From Ctenosaura bakeri (Eukaryota > Chordata > Lepidosauria > Squamata > Iguanidae), in assembly GCA_948474755.1 (NCBI GenBank), contig CAOLHI010000733.1:186001-250000 (forward strand): DNA of 64,000 nt, in the 5' to 3' direction. Positions 42,726 to 53,882 of this stretch are shown in pieces. The notes below the pieces were generated by a model. That model was given only the letters and a program-made list of their open reading frames with translations. It did not search any database and was not told where the DNA came from. The stretch's first letter is position 1, and the number at the start of each line of letters is the position of its first letter. The position numbers and the translations under genes are program-made.

Positions 42726-43140
42726 GGCCCTTTTCTCATGGCATTTGTCATGCGAAAGGGCCCCTGGAGCATTGCACGACTGCGAGGAGCGGTCCACATG
42801 ATGCAATCGTGCAAAGCTCCAGGGGCTGGCAGGCACTGATCACGCACTATTTCACTTTCGGCTTTGAGCCAAAAATGGTGTGCGATCACACATCACTCCG
42901 GGGCCCTGTGCGCACTTGCTGTGTGTGCGGAGCTCTGGAGCCGCAGCGCTCGTGCTTCCTGCCCCAGCGCAGCCTGGGGAAATCCCAGGCTGCACTGCAG
43001 AAGGAAGAGGAGGGGCTCTCGCGTGACCAGGCAACAGCTACGGAGCTGAAGGAACCAAGACACAAGAGCCTCTCACTAAAGGTTGCTCGCATGATCCCCA
43101 CATCCCAGCTCCACAAAAAAAGCGAGTTACAGAAAGGGCC
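42726..43140 (+). mobile_element. GC-rich MITE family 2, complete copy
   Basis: 415 bp, GGCCCTTTTCTCATGGCATT at the left and TTACAGAAAGGGCC at the right. Internal GCGAGGAGCGGTCCACATGA, TTCACTTTCGGCTTTGAGCC and CTTCCTGCCCCAGCGCAGCC. Flanks CTG and CTT nearly form a 3-bp duplication. Confidence 0.8.
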
Positions 43141-44831
43141 CTTGTCTATCTCTCCAACTATTTATCCTTTCTCACCCACACCCCATTTGAAAACTTTAAA
43201 GACATTATTGGGATATGCTAGATTCCTGGCATTTTATAGTTGTAAGCCCCATTAAATTTGATCGGGCTTGCTTCCGAATAAGTATGCATGGACAGCATTA
43301 CCCTTTTTGTCTCTGTTTAGTCTTATCATCTAGGCCTATCATTATTGTCATATTATCTCTGGAGCAACCCATTAAAAGCAGAGACTGAAAACTTTTGCCT
43401 GGAGAAGTTTCTCTTTTTCTTTTCTTTTCTTTTTTTAATATATGTGTTAAAATCAGTGCTTAGAAATATGTTTAAAAATAAAGCCTTACTTTGTTTGTTT
43501 TCTGTTTGAAGCAGATCTTGGAAAACTTTCCTTGTTTAGAAACAACTTCCATGTGTTGTTAAAAACAGTACTTGGGGAAAGTACTAACAACAGAACTGGG
43601 GAAATGTGAGGTTCAAAGTAGAAAACTTTTTTGAGGGTCACAGTTCCAGTGTATTTTTCAAGGAAGTGCTTTCAGAGGTATTAAAAACAGAGGTGGGAAA
43701 AGTCTGGCTTTTTGGATTGGCGTAAAGCTTAGAAAAGTTACCTTTTCACCAGGAAAATATTTATTCAGTTGTTAAACTTTGTTTATTACAGTGGCAGACT
43801 CCGAGCAACTGTTATTGATGTTTAATGTCATATGTAATGACATCAACAGGGCCTGCCCTCTTTGACATCATCAGCATCAGTTCAAAGTCTCAGGTTTTGA
43901 CCTGGGAAACTCCTGACTTGCCAAATCTGGGGGTGGGGGAAGAGATTTCTTTTTTGACAAATCTCCATTCGTCATCTGGTACCATCCCTCCTCCACCTTT
44001 ATTCTAGGAGCATCGTGATTGGTAAATTTAAAAAATGCAAGTAGCACCAGTCTTTGACCCTGAGTTTGGAAAAACATGTTTTTAACAAGTATGATAAGAG
44101 CAGACCTTTTGCATCAAAGCAGAGGGCCTCTTGGGAAAGATTTTCCTTTCCAAACATTTCCAGTCAGAAACTTCTAGAGATTAGAAACTCCTGTCCAGAA
44201 TTCTTCCCAAAAAGAGGCCAGTCAGAAGGTTCCAGGAAAACTCAAGAGTAAGGACATGATGGAAGAATCCTCCCATTGTTGCCCTTGCTGCATTTGATCT
44301 TTTGTGGTATGCTTCTCATAAAACAGAAAGAATACATTTCTACATTGCAGCCAATTGCATCTGATAGACTCCAGGAGACCAGGAACAATTCCTCCCCCAA
44401 CTCCTGCTGAAACAGAAACCTTGGGCCTTATCACATCATACCTTAATACTACATTGCCATTTCCATGATAGTATTGGATTCTGAACACTCTCTACCATAC
44501 CCTTTCGATTTCAACGGATGAGTAGCGTTATTCACATTGTTCTTCCCTCCACATTACTCTACAATTGGCAGGTCCTTTTCCCCACCTTTACACCACCAGA
44601 CACCTCATGATTGGTTGTGTTTGTTTGCTTGTTTGTTTGTATGTATGTTTTTAACGCTGTACTAGCGCAGTAATGTTGTAATGTCAAGAAATTTTTCAGG
44701 TGAAGTCTCTTCAATGCAACATTTCCTCAATGCAACACTATTGCATTTTTGCATTCTATTGATTAGAAGTGTACTTAAAAATAAAAATTCAAATTCAAAT
44801 AAAATACTAAAAAGGTGAGGGGATGTGATAA
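43141..44831. other. Intergenic gene-free stretch
   Basis: No supported gene or named repeat. Multiple short minus- and plus-strand frames lack domains. Confidence 0.4.
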
Positions 44832-45012
44832 TGGACCCTATCACACTTCACTGTTACAAGCACTATTACCCATCCTAACTACCTGTGGGATTCTGGGGTT
44901 TGTAGGTTAGTGACACCCAAGAGCTCTCTAGCTGATAATTCAAATCCCAGGATTCTATATGATGTTGCCATTGCAGTTGTAGTGGAATAATAGCAGTATA
45001 ACACTGTGGTTA
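44832..45012. mobile_element. MITE family 1 variant
   Basis: CCCTATCACACTTCACTGTT, GATTCTGGGGTTTGTAGGTT, CCAAGAGCTCTCTAGCTGAT, then TATGATGTTGCCATTGCAGT and GGAATAATAGCAGTATAACA. The ATGTTGCCATGGCA-type arm marks it as the same variant as 27149 and 45482. Confidence 0.65.
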
Positions 45013-45481
45013 ACACTCCTGTCCTGGATTACTGGCAGTGCTTTCTCTATATATGGGGCTTCCCTTCAAGATGGTCCAGAGATGGCAGCTAGTACAGAAT
45101 GCATAGCATTGCTGGAGGTTGAAACCTCTGCAGTAGCTGCTATTTAACTACCAAGCCCAATTCAAGGTATTATCACTAGAGTACAAAACCCCAAGCAGTT
45201 GAAGGCACAAATGCCCAAACTATCACCATCACAGACAGTCTCTACCAAAAGACTTCACTGAGGCTACAACTAGCAGCTTTCAGCTGCAGATGTAATACTT
45301 GGATTTCTTCTTGCACTTCCCAGAACTACTGTCATCTTTGAATCTCTAGTCCTCTCAACTGGTGACTCAAGCATTCTGGAGCAATGGAGCCAGGTCTTGC
45401 ATAATCAGAGCACTGGGATTTACCAGAGTCAATGAGGTTATCGCCTGTCATCTTCCTCAGGATTTTCTGTCTCCTTTCAGA

Positions 45482-45707
45482 GCCTTATCACACTATTCTG
45501 TTATGGCACAATGATTTCACTTTAACTGCCATGGCAGCATCCTATGGAATCCTGGGATTTGCAGTTGAGGAATGGGCATTTTAGAATTCTCAGCCACAGA
45601 GCTCTTGGGCCTTGCTAAACTACAAACCCCAGAATTCCACAAGATGTTGCCATGGCAGTTAGAGTGGAATATAGCACTATAACAGTATAGTGTGCTAAGG
45701 CTTAGCT
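45482..45707. mobile_element. MITE family 1 variant
   Basis: AGCCTTATCACACTATTCTG at the left and CAGTATAGTGTGCTAAGGCT at the right. The arms are TTAACTGCCATGGCAGCATC and AGATGTTGCCATGGCAGTTA. Complete copy of the variant with an extended palindrome. Confidence 0.75.
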
Positions 45708-46734
45708 GCAGTCCTCACAAGAGTACTATGAGTAACAGAAACCAATCTAAAGCAAAAGCCAATTAATAGCCCCAGACTCTAATCCATCGTGTTCAAAGCA
45801 AGAAATGAACAGGAAGATTCCAAAGGGCAAAGCTGAACATGTCTCAAGGTCAGTTTGAAAGTACAAAGATGAGCAAACAGAGCCAGGAACTCAAGAACAG
45901 CATTGGATCCAATCCCAAATAATCTCATTTCCCAGTACTGACCAACCAATGGTTACAGATCAGTTAGGGAGGCTTTGTATTTAGTACCCTCACTGAGTAT
46001 TAGCTGTAGGGGAAACCAAGTTTTTCCACATCTTTTCTGTAGTGGTGCAGTGGCCATGGAGCTCTCTCCCAGTAAAGATCCAGATATCCCCCTCCCAGGG
46101 GATATCCATTTATCTGTACAAACCTTTTGGGATAGGCAATGGCTATGTCAATTGCTTTGCTGATCTTTGTGGATTTTTTTTTTTATGATAAACCTGTGAA
46201 ATCAAAATCATAATTTTGTGGTTTGTTAGCCACTTTGGGATCTTTGCAAGGAAGAATGAGATAATAAATAAAAACATATAAATAATGGCCCAAATCCTGT
46301 TAGTAACATAACTCAACTTTATGCATATGTCTTGCTTTGAACAGGATATAAGGGGCTAATCACAACCCAATTGAAGTCCATCCAAAACTTTCCTCCCCAG
46401 GCAGCTGTCAGGTCCTGGGATGGGGGGATGCTTTGGATGCAAAATGGTCAGGGGAAGAACAACAAAGAGCAGGCGGTGACCAAACAGTAAGGACTGCCTC
46501 CTATCCCAAACTTCAGTTCTCCGAGAAGAAAGAAAGAGAACTTCAGAGACTATATACCACTTTTCTTCTTGACATGACCCCAGCCATAGTTAAAGGCATA
46601 GCATTCAAAGCTATCAAACAAGTTGCCAGCCCTTCATAGAGGTGGCAGATAACTTTGCCAATAATAAAAACAGAAGCCAAAAAAGGGGGACAGTGAAAGT
46701 ACACATCGTCCATAACTTCTTTTTCCATTTTCAC
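45708..46734. other. Intergenic gene-free stretch
   Basis: No supported gene. At 46190-46285, GTTAGCCACTTTGGGATCTT with AATAAATAAAAACAT resembles a LINE 3' tail. Confidence 0.35.
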
Positions 46735-47217
46735 CACTCTATTCTGCATTGGTTAGACCTCATTTGGAATACTGTGTCCAGGTTCGGGCACCTCAATTCA
46801 AGAAGGATATCAACAAGCTGGAGCATGTCCAGAGGAGGGGGACCAAAATGGTGAAGGGTTAGGAAGCCATGCCCTATGAGGAGCAGCTTAAGGAGCTGGA
46901 GATGTTTAGTCTGCAGAAGAGAAGGTTAAGAGGGGACATGATAGCCATGTTTAAATATTTGAATGGATGTCATGCTGAGGAGGGAGTGGGCTTGTTTTCT
47001 GCTGCTCCAGAGACTAGGACAAGAAGCAATGGATTCAAGCTGCAGGAAAGGAAAAGAAGTTCCTGACAGTCAGAGCTTCTCCGGCAGTGGTTTTTAAGCA
47101 AAGGCTGAATGGCCATCTGTTGGGAATGCTTTGATGGGTGTTCCTGCATGGCAGAATGGGGTTGGACTTGATGGCCCCTGTGGTCTCTTCCAACTCTATG
47201 ATTCTATGATTCTACAA
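46735..47217 (+). mobile_element. CR1 LINE ORF2 end and 3' terminus
   Basis: Encodes, with frame breaks, the CR1 C-terminal landmarks PYEEQLKELEMFSLQKRRLR, GDMIAMFKYLNG and TRTRSNGFKLQERK. The 3' UTR ends CTCTATGATTCTATGATTCT. 5'-truncated. Confidence 0.85.
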
Positions 47218-47639
47218 TTCCATGAGTATGGTACAATACAGTCCAGCAGCAACTATTTAACTGGAGAAACCTCATGTTAAAAAATGTTCCTAAAAAATCC
47301 TGACCCTTTTCTTATATGTACTTTTTCCTTAGGGGGCGTGGATGCCTTGTTATATAAGCTGCTAGAATATGTTGTTTTTCCTCTGGGTTCACTATATTAA
47401 CTTCTTCCTTGAGGTCTCAAGAAGTTCAGTCTCCAAAGGAGGGGGGATGTATTTCCTCTCTGCTACACCAGCATCTAAAGGGTGTACATGTGCATGTGCA
47501 TGAGCACTGAAGTATCACAGTGGGGTGGGGAAAGTCTACTATTTGCACTTCTCATATTGCTAAGAGACTCTTGTCAAGAGTTGGTTTCATAGGACAATGG
47601 GGTGTGTTCTTTTTCCAGTATGTCCTTAAGCAGGCTAAG

Positions 47640-48130
47640 AGGGCTGCTGTTTGTCTAACTGGAAATGGCCCTTGGAGGGCCAGTGCCTGGAGCAAATGGT
47701 AGAAAATCTTCAACCACAAAAATGTCATACTTTTTCATATTTGGTGGCAATGCAAAAAAAGCAAAACAAAAATGGTTACATATTCACAAACATATTACAA
47801 AAACATTAAATTTCAAATTTCCATTGTCACTTGAGATTTATTTATTGAACATTTTGGACAGTCTAGACCCCACTTTAAAGAATAAACATTATAGAATATT
47901 ATTATATATGATTTATGCGGCTAGAATAACTTTTGCTAAAAATTGGAAGGAATCATATATCCCATCAATATTGGGGTGGTTGTTTAAATGATACGATCTA
48001 GCCCAGATGGATAAGCTAACATTATACCTTGATAACAAATCTAATGGATATTTTAAATAAGAGTGGAAAATCGTAACCCAAACCAGTCGAGGCACACTAG
48101 CTGTCGAGTAGCAGGGCTTGATAAATAAAC
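47640..48130 (+). mobile_element. L1 LINE ORF2 C-terminal fragment
   Basis: Frames carry FHIWWQCKKSK-type residues, then LLNILDSLDPTLKNKHYRI and LLYMIYAARITFAKNWKES, the conserved end of L1 ORF2. Frameshifted and without an intact frame. Confidence 0.7.
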
Positions 48131-48427
48131 CTCATTTTGTATGATTTATTATAGGTAATATTTGATATTGATGTCATTTATTATTTCTATTTCTAGTCTA
48201 TATTTATTTTTATCTAATAAGTGATATTTAGAATGTTCTGTTATGTATGGATGCAATATAATGTATATATTTGTATACCATCATTTACTGCAGACTATAA
48301 AAGATTATTATTATAAAATAGGAAATAGTTTGAATGATTAACTAAAGTTTATTATTTCGATGGTAAAGAATATAGCTGAGCAATGTATATATCAGGATTT
48401 GAAACTTACTTATTAATCACCTAACAA
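48131..48427. other. AT-rich stretch, possible L1 3' UTR
   Basis: No gene. Strongly AT-rich and directly downstream of the L1 fragment. Confidence 0.35.
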
Positions 48428-48528
48428 TGGCTATTATTCCACTTTCCCTGCCTAAACTGCAAACCCCGGGGTTCCATAGGATGTTGAAAGTGGAATAATA
48501 GCACTATAACAGGCTAGTGAGGAAATGG
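48428..48528. mobile_element. MITE family 1, truncated
   Basis: GGCTATTATTCCACTTTCCC, CTGCAAACCCCGGGGTTCCA, TAGGATGTTGAAAGTGGAAT and CTATAACAGGCTAGTGAGGA AATGGCT. The left arm is mostly lost. Confidence 0.7.
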
Positions 48529-48799
48529 CTAATGTTTGGATAGGAAGTCATGCTATCTAAAAAGTCTCTTTGTCTTTTTTTTTTTCTTGTTGGTCTTTTT
48601 TTCCCCTGTAATATGTAAATTTAAAATAACATTACAATTGGGCATTTGTGTTTCTCTTGCTTACATAAATGTAATTCTTTTTTCTTTTTCTTTACCCTTT
48701 CTCTTTTTGTTACTCCTTTTTTTATTCTGTTTGAGAATATTCTAATAAATTAATTAATAAAAAATGGCAAGACATACAAAATGATCCTTGGTAAGAATA

Positions 48800-49241
48800 C
48801 AGTATCACTTTTCTCAGTTTTCTGCTGTGATGTGGGGGAAGATGAATGCTTGTCTGTGCATGAAACCCTTACAGGAATTCCCCCACCCAGTCTAAATTTC
48901 TTCATCAGAGTTATTCATTGCCTAATTCTTCATCCTATCCTTTCACTCCTCTGGGCTGGGAGGCACAGTGAAGTCATTCTGCCCACAAGCCACAACAATC
49001 ATTCAGATTCTTTAAGCTTTGAGGCACAGCAGCCTGTATTGCTAAGGCAAGCATCCAGGGGAGGAAGAGCTGGGCAGGTTGGCCCTTGAGTTCCACCAGA
49101 GAAGAAAGGCAAAGAAGGCACTGAAGGGGAGACCAAGGACTTGAGCAGTGAACTAGGAAGGTCAAAGTGGGCTGTGGAGACCTCAGAAAGGAGCAAAGAC
49201 TTCATTTGGTGAAGGGAGAAGAAGAAGAGCAGACCTGCACT
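48800..49241 (+). promoter_or_regulatory. 5' flank and likely 5' UTR of copy D
   Basis: TTATTCATTGCCTAATTCTT, CTCCTCTGGGCTGGGAGGCA and GCTAAGGCAAGCATCCAGGG match the flank of copy A at 13740-13930. ACCTGCACT before the start matches copy C. Purine-rich leader. No TATA box stands out. Confidence 0.45.
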
Positions 49242-49559
49242 ATGAGCTACCCAAAGTACACAAAGATTGAAGACAATGTCCCTGTTGTTGTGAATCCACC
49301 CCCATACTCCAGTCATCCTGATGGGCCAGCACTTGCCACAAGCTATGGAGAAACTCCCTCTATGCCGTCCAAGTATCAACCTTATTATAATCCACCCAGT
49401 GCAGGACTCAACAATGGACCAGTATTTCAGTCTTCACAGACCATTGTCATCTCACCTGTTCAGCCCACCAATGAACCTGATTATTTGGCTTACTCCATCT
49501 TCACCATGCTTTGCTGTTGCCTTCCCCTAGGTATTGCTGCCTTGGTCTACTCTATACAG
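49242..49559 (+). CDS. CD225/dispanin copy D, exon 1 of 2 [join 49242-49559, 52167-52340]
   Basis: Exon 1 encodes 106 aa of a 163-aa product. The start MSYPKYTK is chosen by agreement with B and because the upstream frame (to 49167) matches untranslated leader of the paralogues. PPPY lies at residues 19-22 in VNPPPYSSH. The tail has a KYQPYYNPP motif. The CD225 domain starts at residue 79 (PDYLAYSIFTM) with the triple cysteine 91-93 and LPLGIAALVYSIQ. Donor CAG/GTAATT, phase 0. This copy is the closest match to a textbook CD225 sequence (LPLGIAALVYS) in the array. Confidence 0.9.
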
Positions 49560-49894
49560 GTAATTGTGTGTGTCTATGTGTGTACCCATTTCTGATAGTA
49601 TACCAGGGACTGATTTTATTAGACTGCTGGAAGGAGTCATGCCTAAAACAGGGGGGTGGATGAGTGCTGCACAGAGCTTGGAAAAAGCTATCTTTTAGGC
49701 CTAAATCTGACTGTTAGTCTCCATGTGGAAAGTCAACCATTTTATGGATTCCACTGATTCCATGGGTCTGCTCTAGTCAAAACTAACAACTGAATTTAAG
49801 TCTCGGACTACAACATCCATAACCCTGTGCTTCTCTCCCAAAATAAATTTTCTCTGCTCTAGCACTGCAATAGGGTGCTTCATTGCACCCAACA

Positions 49895-50193
49895 GTCAAC
49901 CAGAGGAACTTCTCATTGGCCACCCCTGGAATGTGGAACAACTTGACAGAAGGGATTCAACAGCAAAATATGCTGTCCAAATTCAAAAAAGTACTAAAGA
50001 CTATCTCTTCTGGCAGGCCTACCTAGTCTATTTTTAATTATGATATATTTTCAATTATGATATATTTGTATTTTAAATGGTTTTATGTTCTTAGTGTATA
50101 TTTTAACCTATGCTTGGTTTTGATTGTATTTTAATTATTATATTGTGTTTTAATTATGTTGTGCCTCAAGCTTTGGGAAAAGCTGGGTAAGAT
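49895..50193 (+). mobile_element. L2 LINE 3' end
   Basis: GAATGTGGAACAACTTGACA, GGGATTCAACAGCAAAATAT, TTCAAAAAAGTACTAAAGAC and CTCTTCTGGCAGGCCTACCT encode the familiar WNNLTEGIQ ... FKKVLKTISSGRPT-type L2 ORF2 end. A 3' UTR and TTGTGCCTCAAGCTTTGGGA follow. Confidence 0.65.
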
Positions 50194-50217
50194 ATTATTA
50201 TTATTATTATTATTATT

Positions 50218-50257
<40 letters not shown>
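50194..50257 (+). repeat. TTA then TCA trinucleotide microsatellite
   Basis: Perfect ATT units switching to ATC units, directly at the 3' end of the L2 fragment. Confidence 0.97.
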
Positions 50258-50526
50258 GGACAATAAAAGAGAAAATTGGGACAATAAAAGAGAAAGCACA
50301 ATACAGCACAAAATTTATAGCAGCTATAGAGGAGGGTGTGAGGTGCCAGCCTATATCCTGGACAGAATCAAGAAAAAAGATGCTTGCATTTCAACTCTCA
50401 TTAGGAATTGTAGTCCAACCAGTAACTTCTCCAAGCTCTGGAAATGTCACTGGGAGATTGGAATCATTAGGAGAACTGAATGTTAATGTAAGTGAGGGGG
50501 AGTTTGCTAGAAAATAGGAAAGGAAC

Positions 50527-50725
50527 TGTTGTGGTTGCTGTGTGTTTTCAAGTCATTTCAGACTTATGGCGATCTTAAAGCGAAGCTATCACAGGATTTT
50601 CTGAGGCTGAGAATGTGTGGTGTGCTTGAGGTCACACAGTGGGTTTCCATGGTCGAGCAGGAATCAAACTCTGCTCTCCAGAGTTGTAGTCCAATGCTCA
50701 AACCACCACGCTACACTGGCTGCTA
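50527..50725 (-). mobile_element. tRNA-derived SINE, minus strand
   Basis: TGTTGTGGTTGCTGTGTGTT TTCAAGTCA, GACTTATGGCGATCTTAAAG, CACAGTGGGTTTCCATGGTC, CAGGAATCAAACTCTGCTCT (inverted box B) and CAAACCACCACGCTACACTG. Confidence 0.8.
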
Positions 50726-51121
50726 TTGAGCTGAAATTTCTCAGATGCCTTTTTTTTGAGAGTTTCTAAGACTTTTCTTCTTTTGCTCAGTCCCCATCCT
50801 CTCCACTCAAGAAAGAAACTCACTTGCAGAAATTTATCTGAATATTTTTCACACGGTGGATTCCACTGCCTACCTGCACACACACAAGTTCCTGGAATGA
50901 AGTCTGGGAACCATGAAGGACACAAAATGGCCACTAAGCTAGCAACACAGTTTCGACATTTGCTGTGTGCTACAGCAGAAACAAAAACCCAAATCAATGT
51001 AGAGGTTGAAGAAGGAAGCTGTGCTACTTACATACCAATAATAAGCCACTCCTCTGAGAAATTGCTGGAGAATTTCTCCTCCAATTTGACAATTTTTTTG
51101 CAAACATATAAGATGAAGAAT

Positions 51122-51435
51122 TAGTATCATAGAATCATAGAGCTGGAAAAAACCACAATGGCCATCCAGTCCAACCCCTTCTTCCAGCCAGTAATACACA
51201 ATCAAAGCACTCCCAATAGATGGCCATCCAACCTCTATTTAAAAGCCTCCAAAGAAGGAGACTCCACCACACTCTGAGGCAGAGTAGTCCACTTCTGAAT
51301 TGCTTTTACCATCAGAAAGTTCTAATATTTAGGTGGAATCTCTTTTCCACCTAAATTGAAGCCATCGCTCCATGTCCTAATCTCTGGAGCATCAGAAAAC
51401 AAGCTTGCTCCATCCTCCATATGACATCCTTTCCA
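51122..51435 (-). mobile_element. CR1 LINE 3' fragment
   Basis: TATCATAGAATCATAGAGCTGG start, ATGGCCATCCAGTCCAACCC, CCTCCAAAGAAGGAGACTCC and GCCATCGCTCCATGTCCTAA; inverted CR1 3' end and ORF2 terminus. Confidence 0.8.
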
Positions 51436-51766
51436 CTTTTGAAAGGTCATTTTTGCATAGCTCTGATTAAAGCATGGGAAAGGTATGGGCCCAGATTGGA
51501 GGAAGGGTATGGTTCTTTAGTCAGTATACAGTCTAAAATCCTCTGTTATCAGTATTTCTGGGTTGCTCGTTTTTCTAGGTCATCCTTGAAACTGAAGGAA
51601 ACTCAAAGAAAAAAATTAATAGTCCAAATGCACAGGTTGAAGGTTAGACTGTACTATGATGAACATTCAGTGTTAAAATAAAAGTTAGAGTAAGGACATG
51701 TGACTTTGAACCAGACTAATACAAGGTGCATGGTGGATGAGGTTTAATGATCTCCCCCACTAGTTA

Positions 51767-51917
51767 CCATATTTGCTGGTGTATAAGATGCACCCACGAA
51801 TAAGACACATTCCATTTATACACTGGCAAATACTATTTATGGGTGTATAAGACGCACCTCGTTTTCAAACAGTATTTTTCAGGAAAAAAAGTGAGTCTTG
51901 TGTGCCAGCAAATACAG
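51767..51917. mobile_element. Mariner-type MITE
   Basis: 151 bp between TA dinucleotides. Inverted ends CCATATTTGCTGGTGTATAA and TGTGCCAGCAAATACAG; internal GTATAAGATGCACC and GTATAAGACGCACC. TA target and short size fit a Tc1/mariner-type non-autonomous element. Confidence 0.65.
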
Positions 51918-52166
51918 TAAATAGAACAATTTTCTCCCCTACCTCAATTTCTTGAAAGCAAGTTCCACAGCCTGCGAATAGCTAGCAGCCTAAGACAATA
52001 GTTCCAGTCTAAGCCAATGAGATGGCTAGTAAGAAATGTCATACAGTCCAGACAAAAGGAGTCATTGTTTACCAGCACAAAGGGCCACTCACATTTGCCT
52101 GCCAGAGATGTTGTTCAGTTGCTTTTTTACCCCCCTAATTCACTTCCTATCCTTCTTTATCTCTAG

Positions 52167-52340
52167 ACTCAAGAAGCCAACCGTGTTGGAAACAGCATAG
52201 CTGCTCGGAGGAATTCAAGGCTGGCACGCATCCTAGCTCACTCAGCGCTAGGGATTGGTCTTGGATTCCTGATTCTGTATATCATCTTCTTTGCCATCAC
52301 TGCTACCTACGCAACAATTCAGCCACCAAACAGCCCCTGA
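52167..52340 (+). CDS. CD225/dispanin copy D, exon 2 of 2
   Basis: 174 nt encoding 57 aa plus TGA. TQEANRVGNSIAARRNSRLA loop (GN in place of GD), then a helix (about residues 128-151) containing LGIGLGF, which includes a GxxxG spacing like the oligomerisation motif reported for IFITM3. The tail ends IQPPNSP. A possible ATTAAA signal lies at 52819-52824. Confidence 0.9.
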   Translation, partial: TQEANRVGNSIAARRNSRLARILAHSALGIGLGFLILYIIFFAITATYATIQPPNSP

Positions 52341-53856
52341 GAATGTTCCACACCAGCAGGGTGTCTACATGCTAAAACCCTCCACCTAAAACACCCTACC
52401 CTCCACCCCTTGAACATCAGCACTATACAAGTCAGAGAAATCATGAACCATTCTCCCCAGAAAGGGACTTGCTATGAGCTGGTACACATGGGTATGGTCA
52501 TCATGTCACTTTCATACACTTGACTTGATGACCAAGTAGGCAATGTGTGAATGGCAAAGCATTGTGTTTAAACTTCTCTGATGAAACTTCAAATGCAACT
52601 TTCAGAGGGTCAGCAGTCAGATGAAGGACATGTACCATCCACCTTCAAAATGGAACACAGATATCACAGACTGAAAGTATAAAAGGGGGGGGGAGAACTT
52701 TAGGCACCAAGGTTCACGTGTAAAATATTGCCCCATTGGACGGTGGAATAACACCCACATTTGTGGCTGCATTATTGCCAGTGATAAAGGCAGTGAACTT
52801 TGATGATAGTGTAAACCCATTAAATCAAGTATGGAATGGTGGGTCAACCCTTATGCAAATCCCATTGATTGAAAGAGACCAAAATATATAATAATCCATG
52901 TCTTTAAATTAGTAAAAGGGAGATCATCTCCTGCCCAGCACAGCTATCCCTTCTTGCTCATTCTCCTAACCGAATGCCCTTCCAGTTCCAAATTATTCCT
53001 CCAGTTTGCTCCAGTTCTTCAGGCTTCCTCTGAATTGCTTCCTCTTCCAAACTTCCTGCTTAGGCTCTCCAACTTTCTTGAGTCTTCATTCTCAGCAACC
53101 CAACATTTCACAGAGGAAAACAAAGAGAGGCAATTTGTGCCCCTTGATGTAATACCAATTGCTACCCAGATTCTGCTTCTCTCCATTATTCTTTGGGTCC
53201 AGTACGCATTCCTCTTTCCTTTATCTGATGCCTTCCCCGAATTGGTAATTGTTTGTCCTGCTTGTTTCGGATGCCAAGGAGATTGTTTGTTTTAACTTGC
53301 GGTGAGAAACTATACACCCAAGTAGATGTTGTTGATTCCATTAATTGTGTTTGTTTCGCTTGATGTATAAAATGGTTTTCTAAAGTTATTTTGCCGAGAA
53401 AAACTATCAGATTTATTAAAGATCCTTGAAACAGCTACCTTTTTGGTCTTATTTATCTTCATGTAGTCAAGCACCTGTTTTTGTGATAGGTGATGTGTGT
53501 TCCCCTGTTCTAGAACACTGGGGAGGTGGAACAAGGTTGCATGTACAAACAGCTCAAGGAAGAATCTTTTAAATTGGCAGGTTTGTTTTGTTTTGTTTTA
53601 GCTTGCATTTTGATGTAAACCTAACATATTTGCATGTGGAAAATCAATATGCAAAACCAAAACAGAGTTCTTTGTGCTGGACTTCCCCAAAAGAAAACAG
53701 CATCCAAGATATACATATCCAATGCACTTAAATTTGTTTATTTGTGGTCAAAGATCAAATAAAAATGTGTTTAAAAGCTACTATAAAATAATAATATAAT
53801 ATAATACTAGTACACAATTACAGTTTCAGCTAAAATTCATATATCATACATGCATA
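52341..53856. other. Intergenic gene-free stretch
   Basis: 3' UTR of copy D at its start, of unknown extent. No other gene or recognised repeat. Confidence 0.4.
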
Positions 53857-53882
53857 CAGACAGACAGACAGACAGACAGACA
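53857..53882 (+). repeat. CAGA/GACA microsatellite
   Basis: Six to seven tandem CAGA units. Confidence 0.9.

Larger units (their letters stand above)
49560..52166 (+). other. Intron of copy D (2.6 kb)
   Basis: GT donor at 49560; acceptor TTCTTTATCTCTAG ends at 52166. It contains an L2 tail, a TTA/TCA microsatellite, a SINE, a CR1 fragment and a mariner-type MITE. Confidence 0.85.

Noticed and set aside
42397..42839. Overlapping 122-134 codon frames on both strands
   Set aside because: Low-complexity polypyrimidine tract and GC-rich MITE; compositions are not protein-like.
53857..53882. CRISPR-like regular repeats
   Set aside because: Simple tetranucleotide microsatellite in a vertebrate genome; no spacers.
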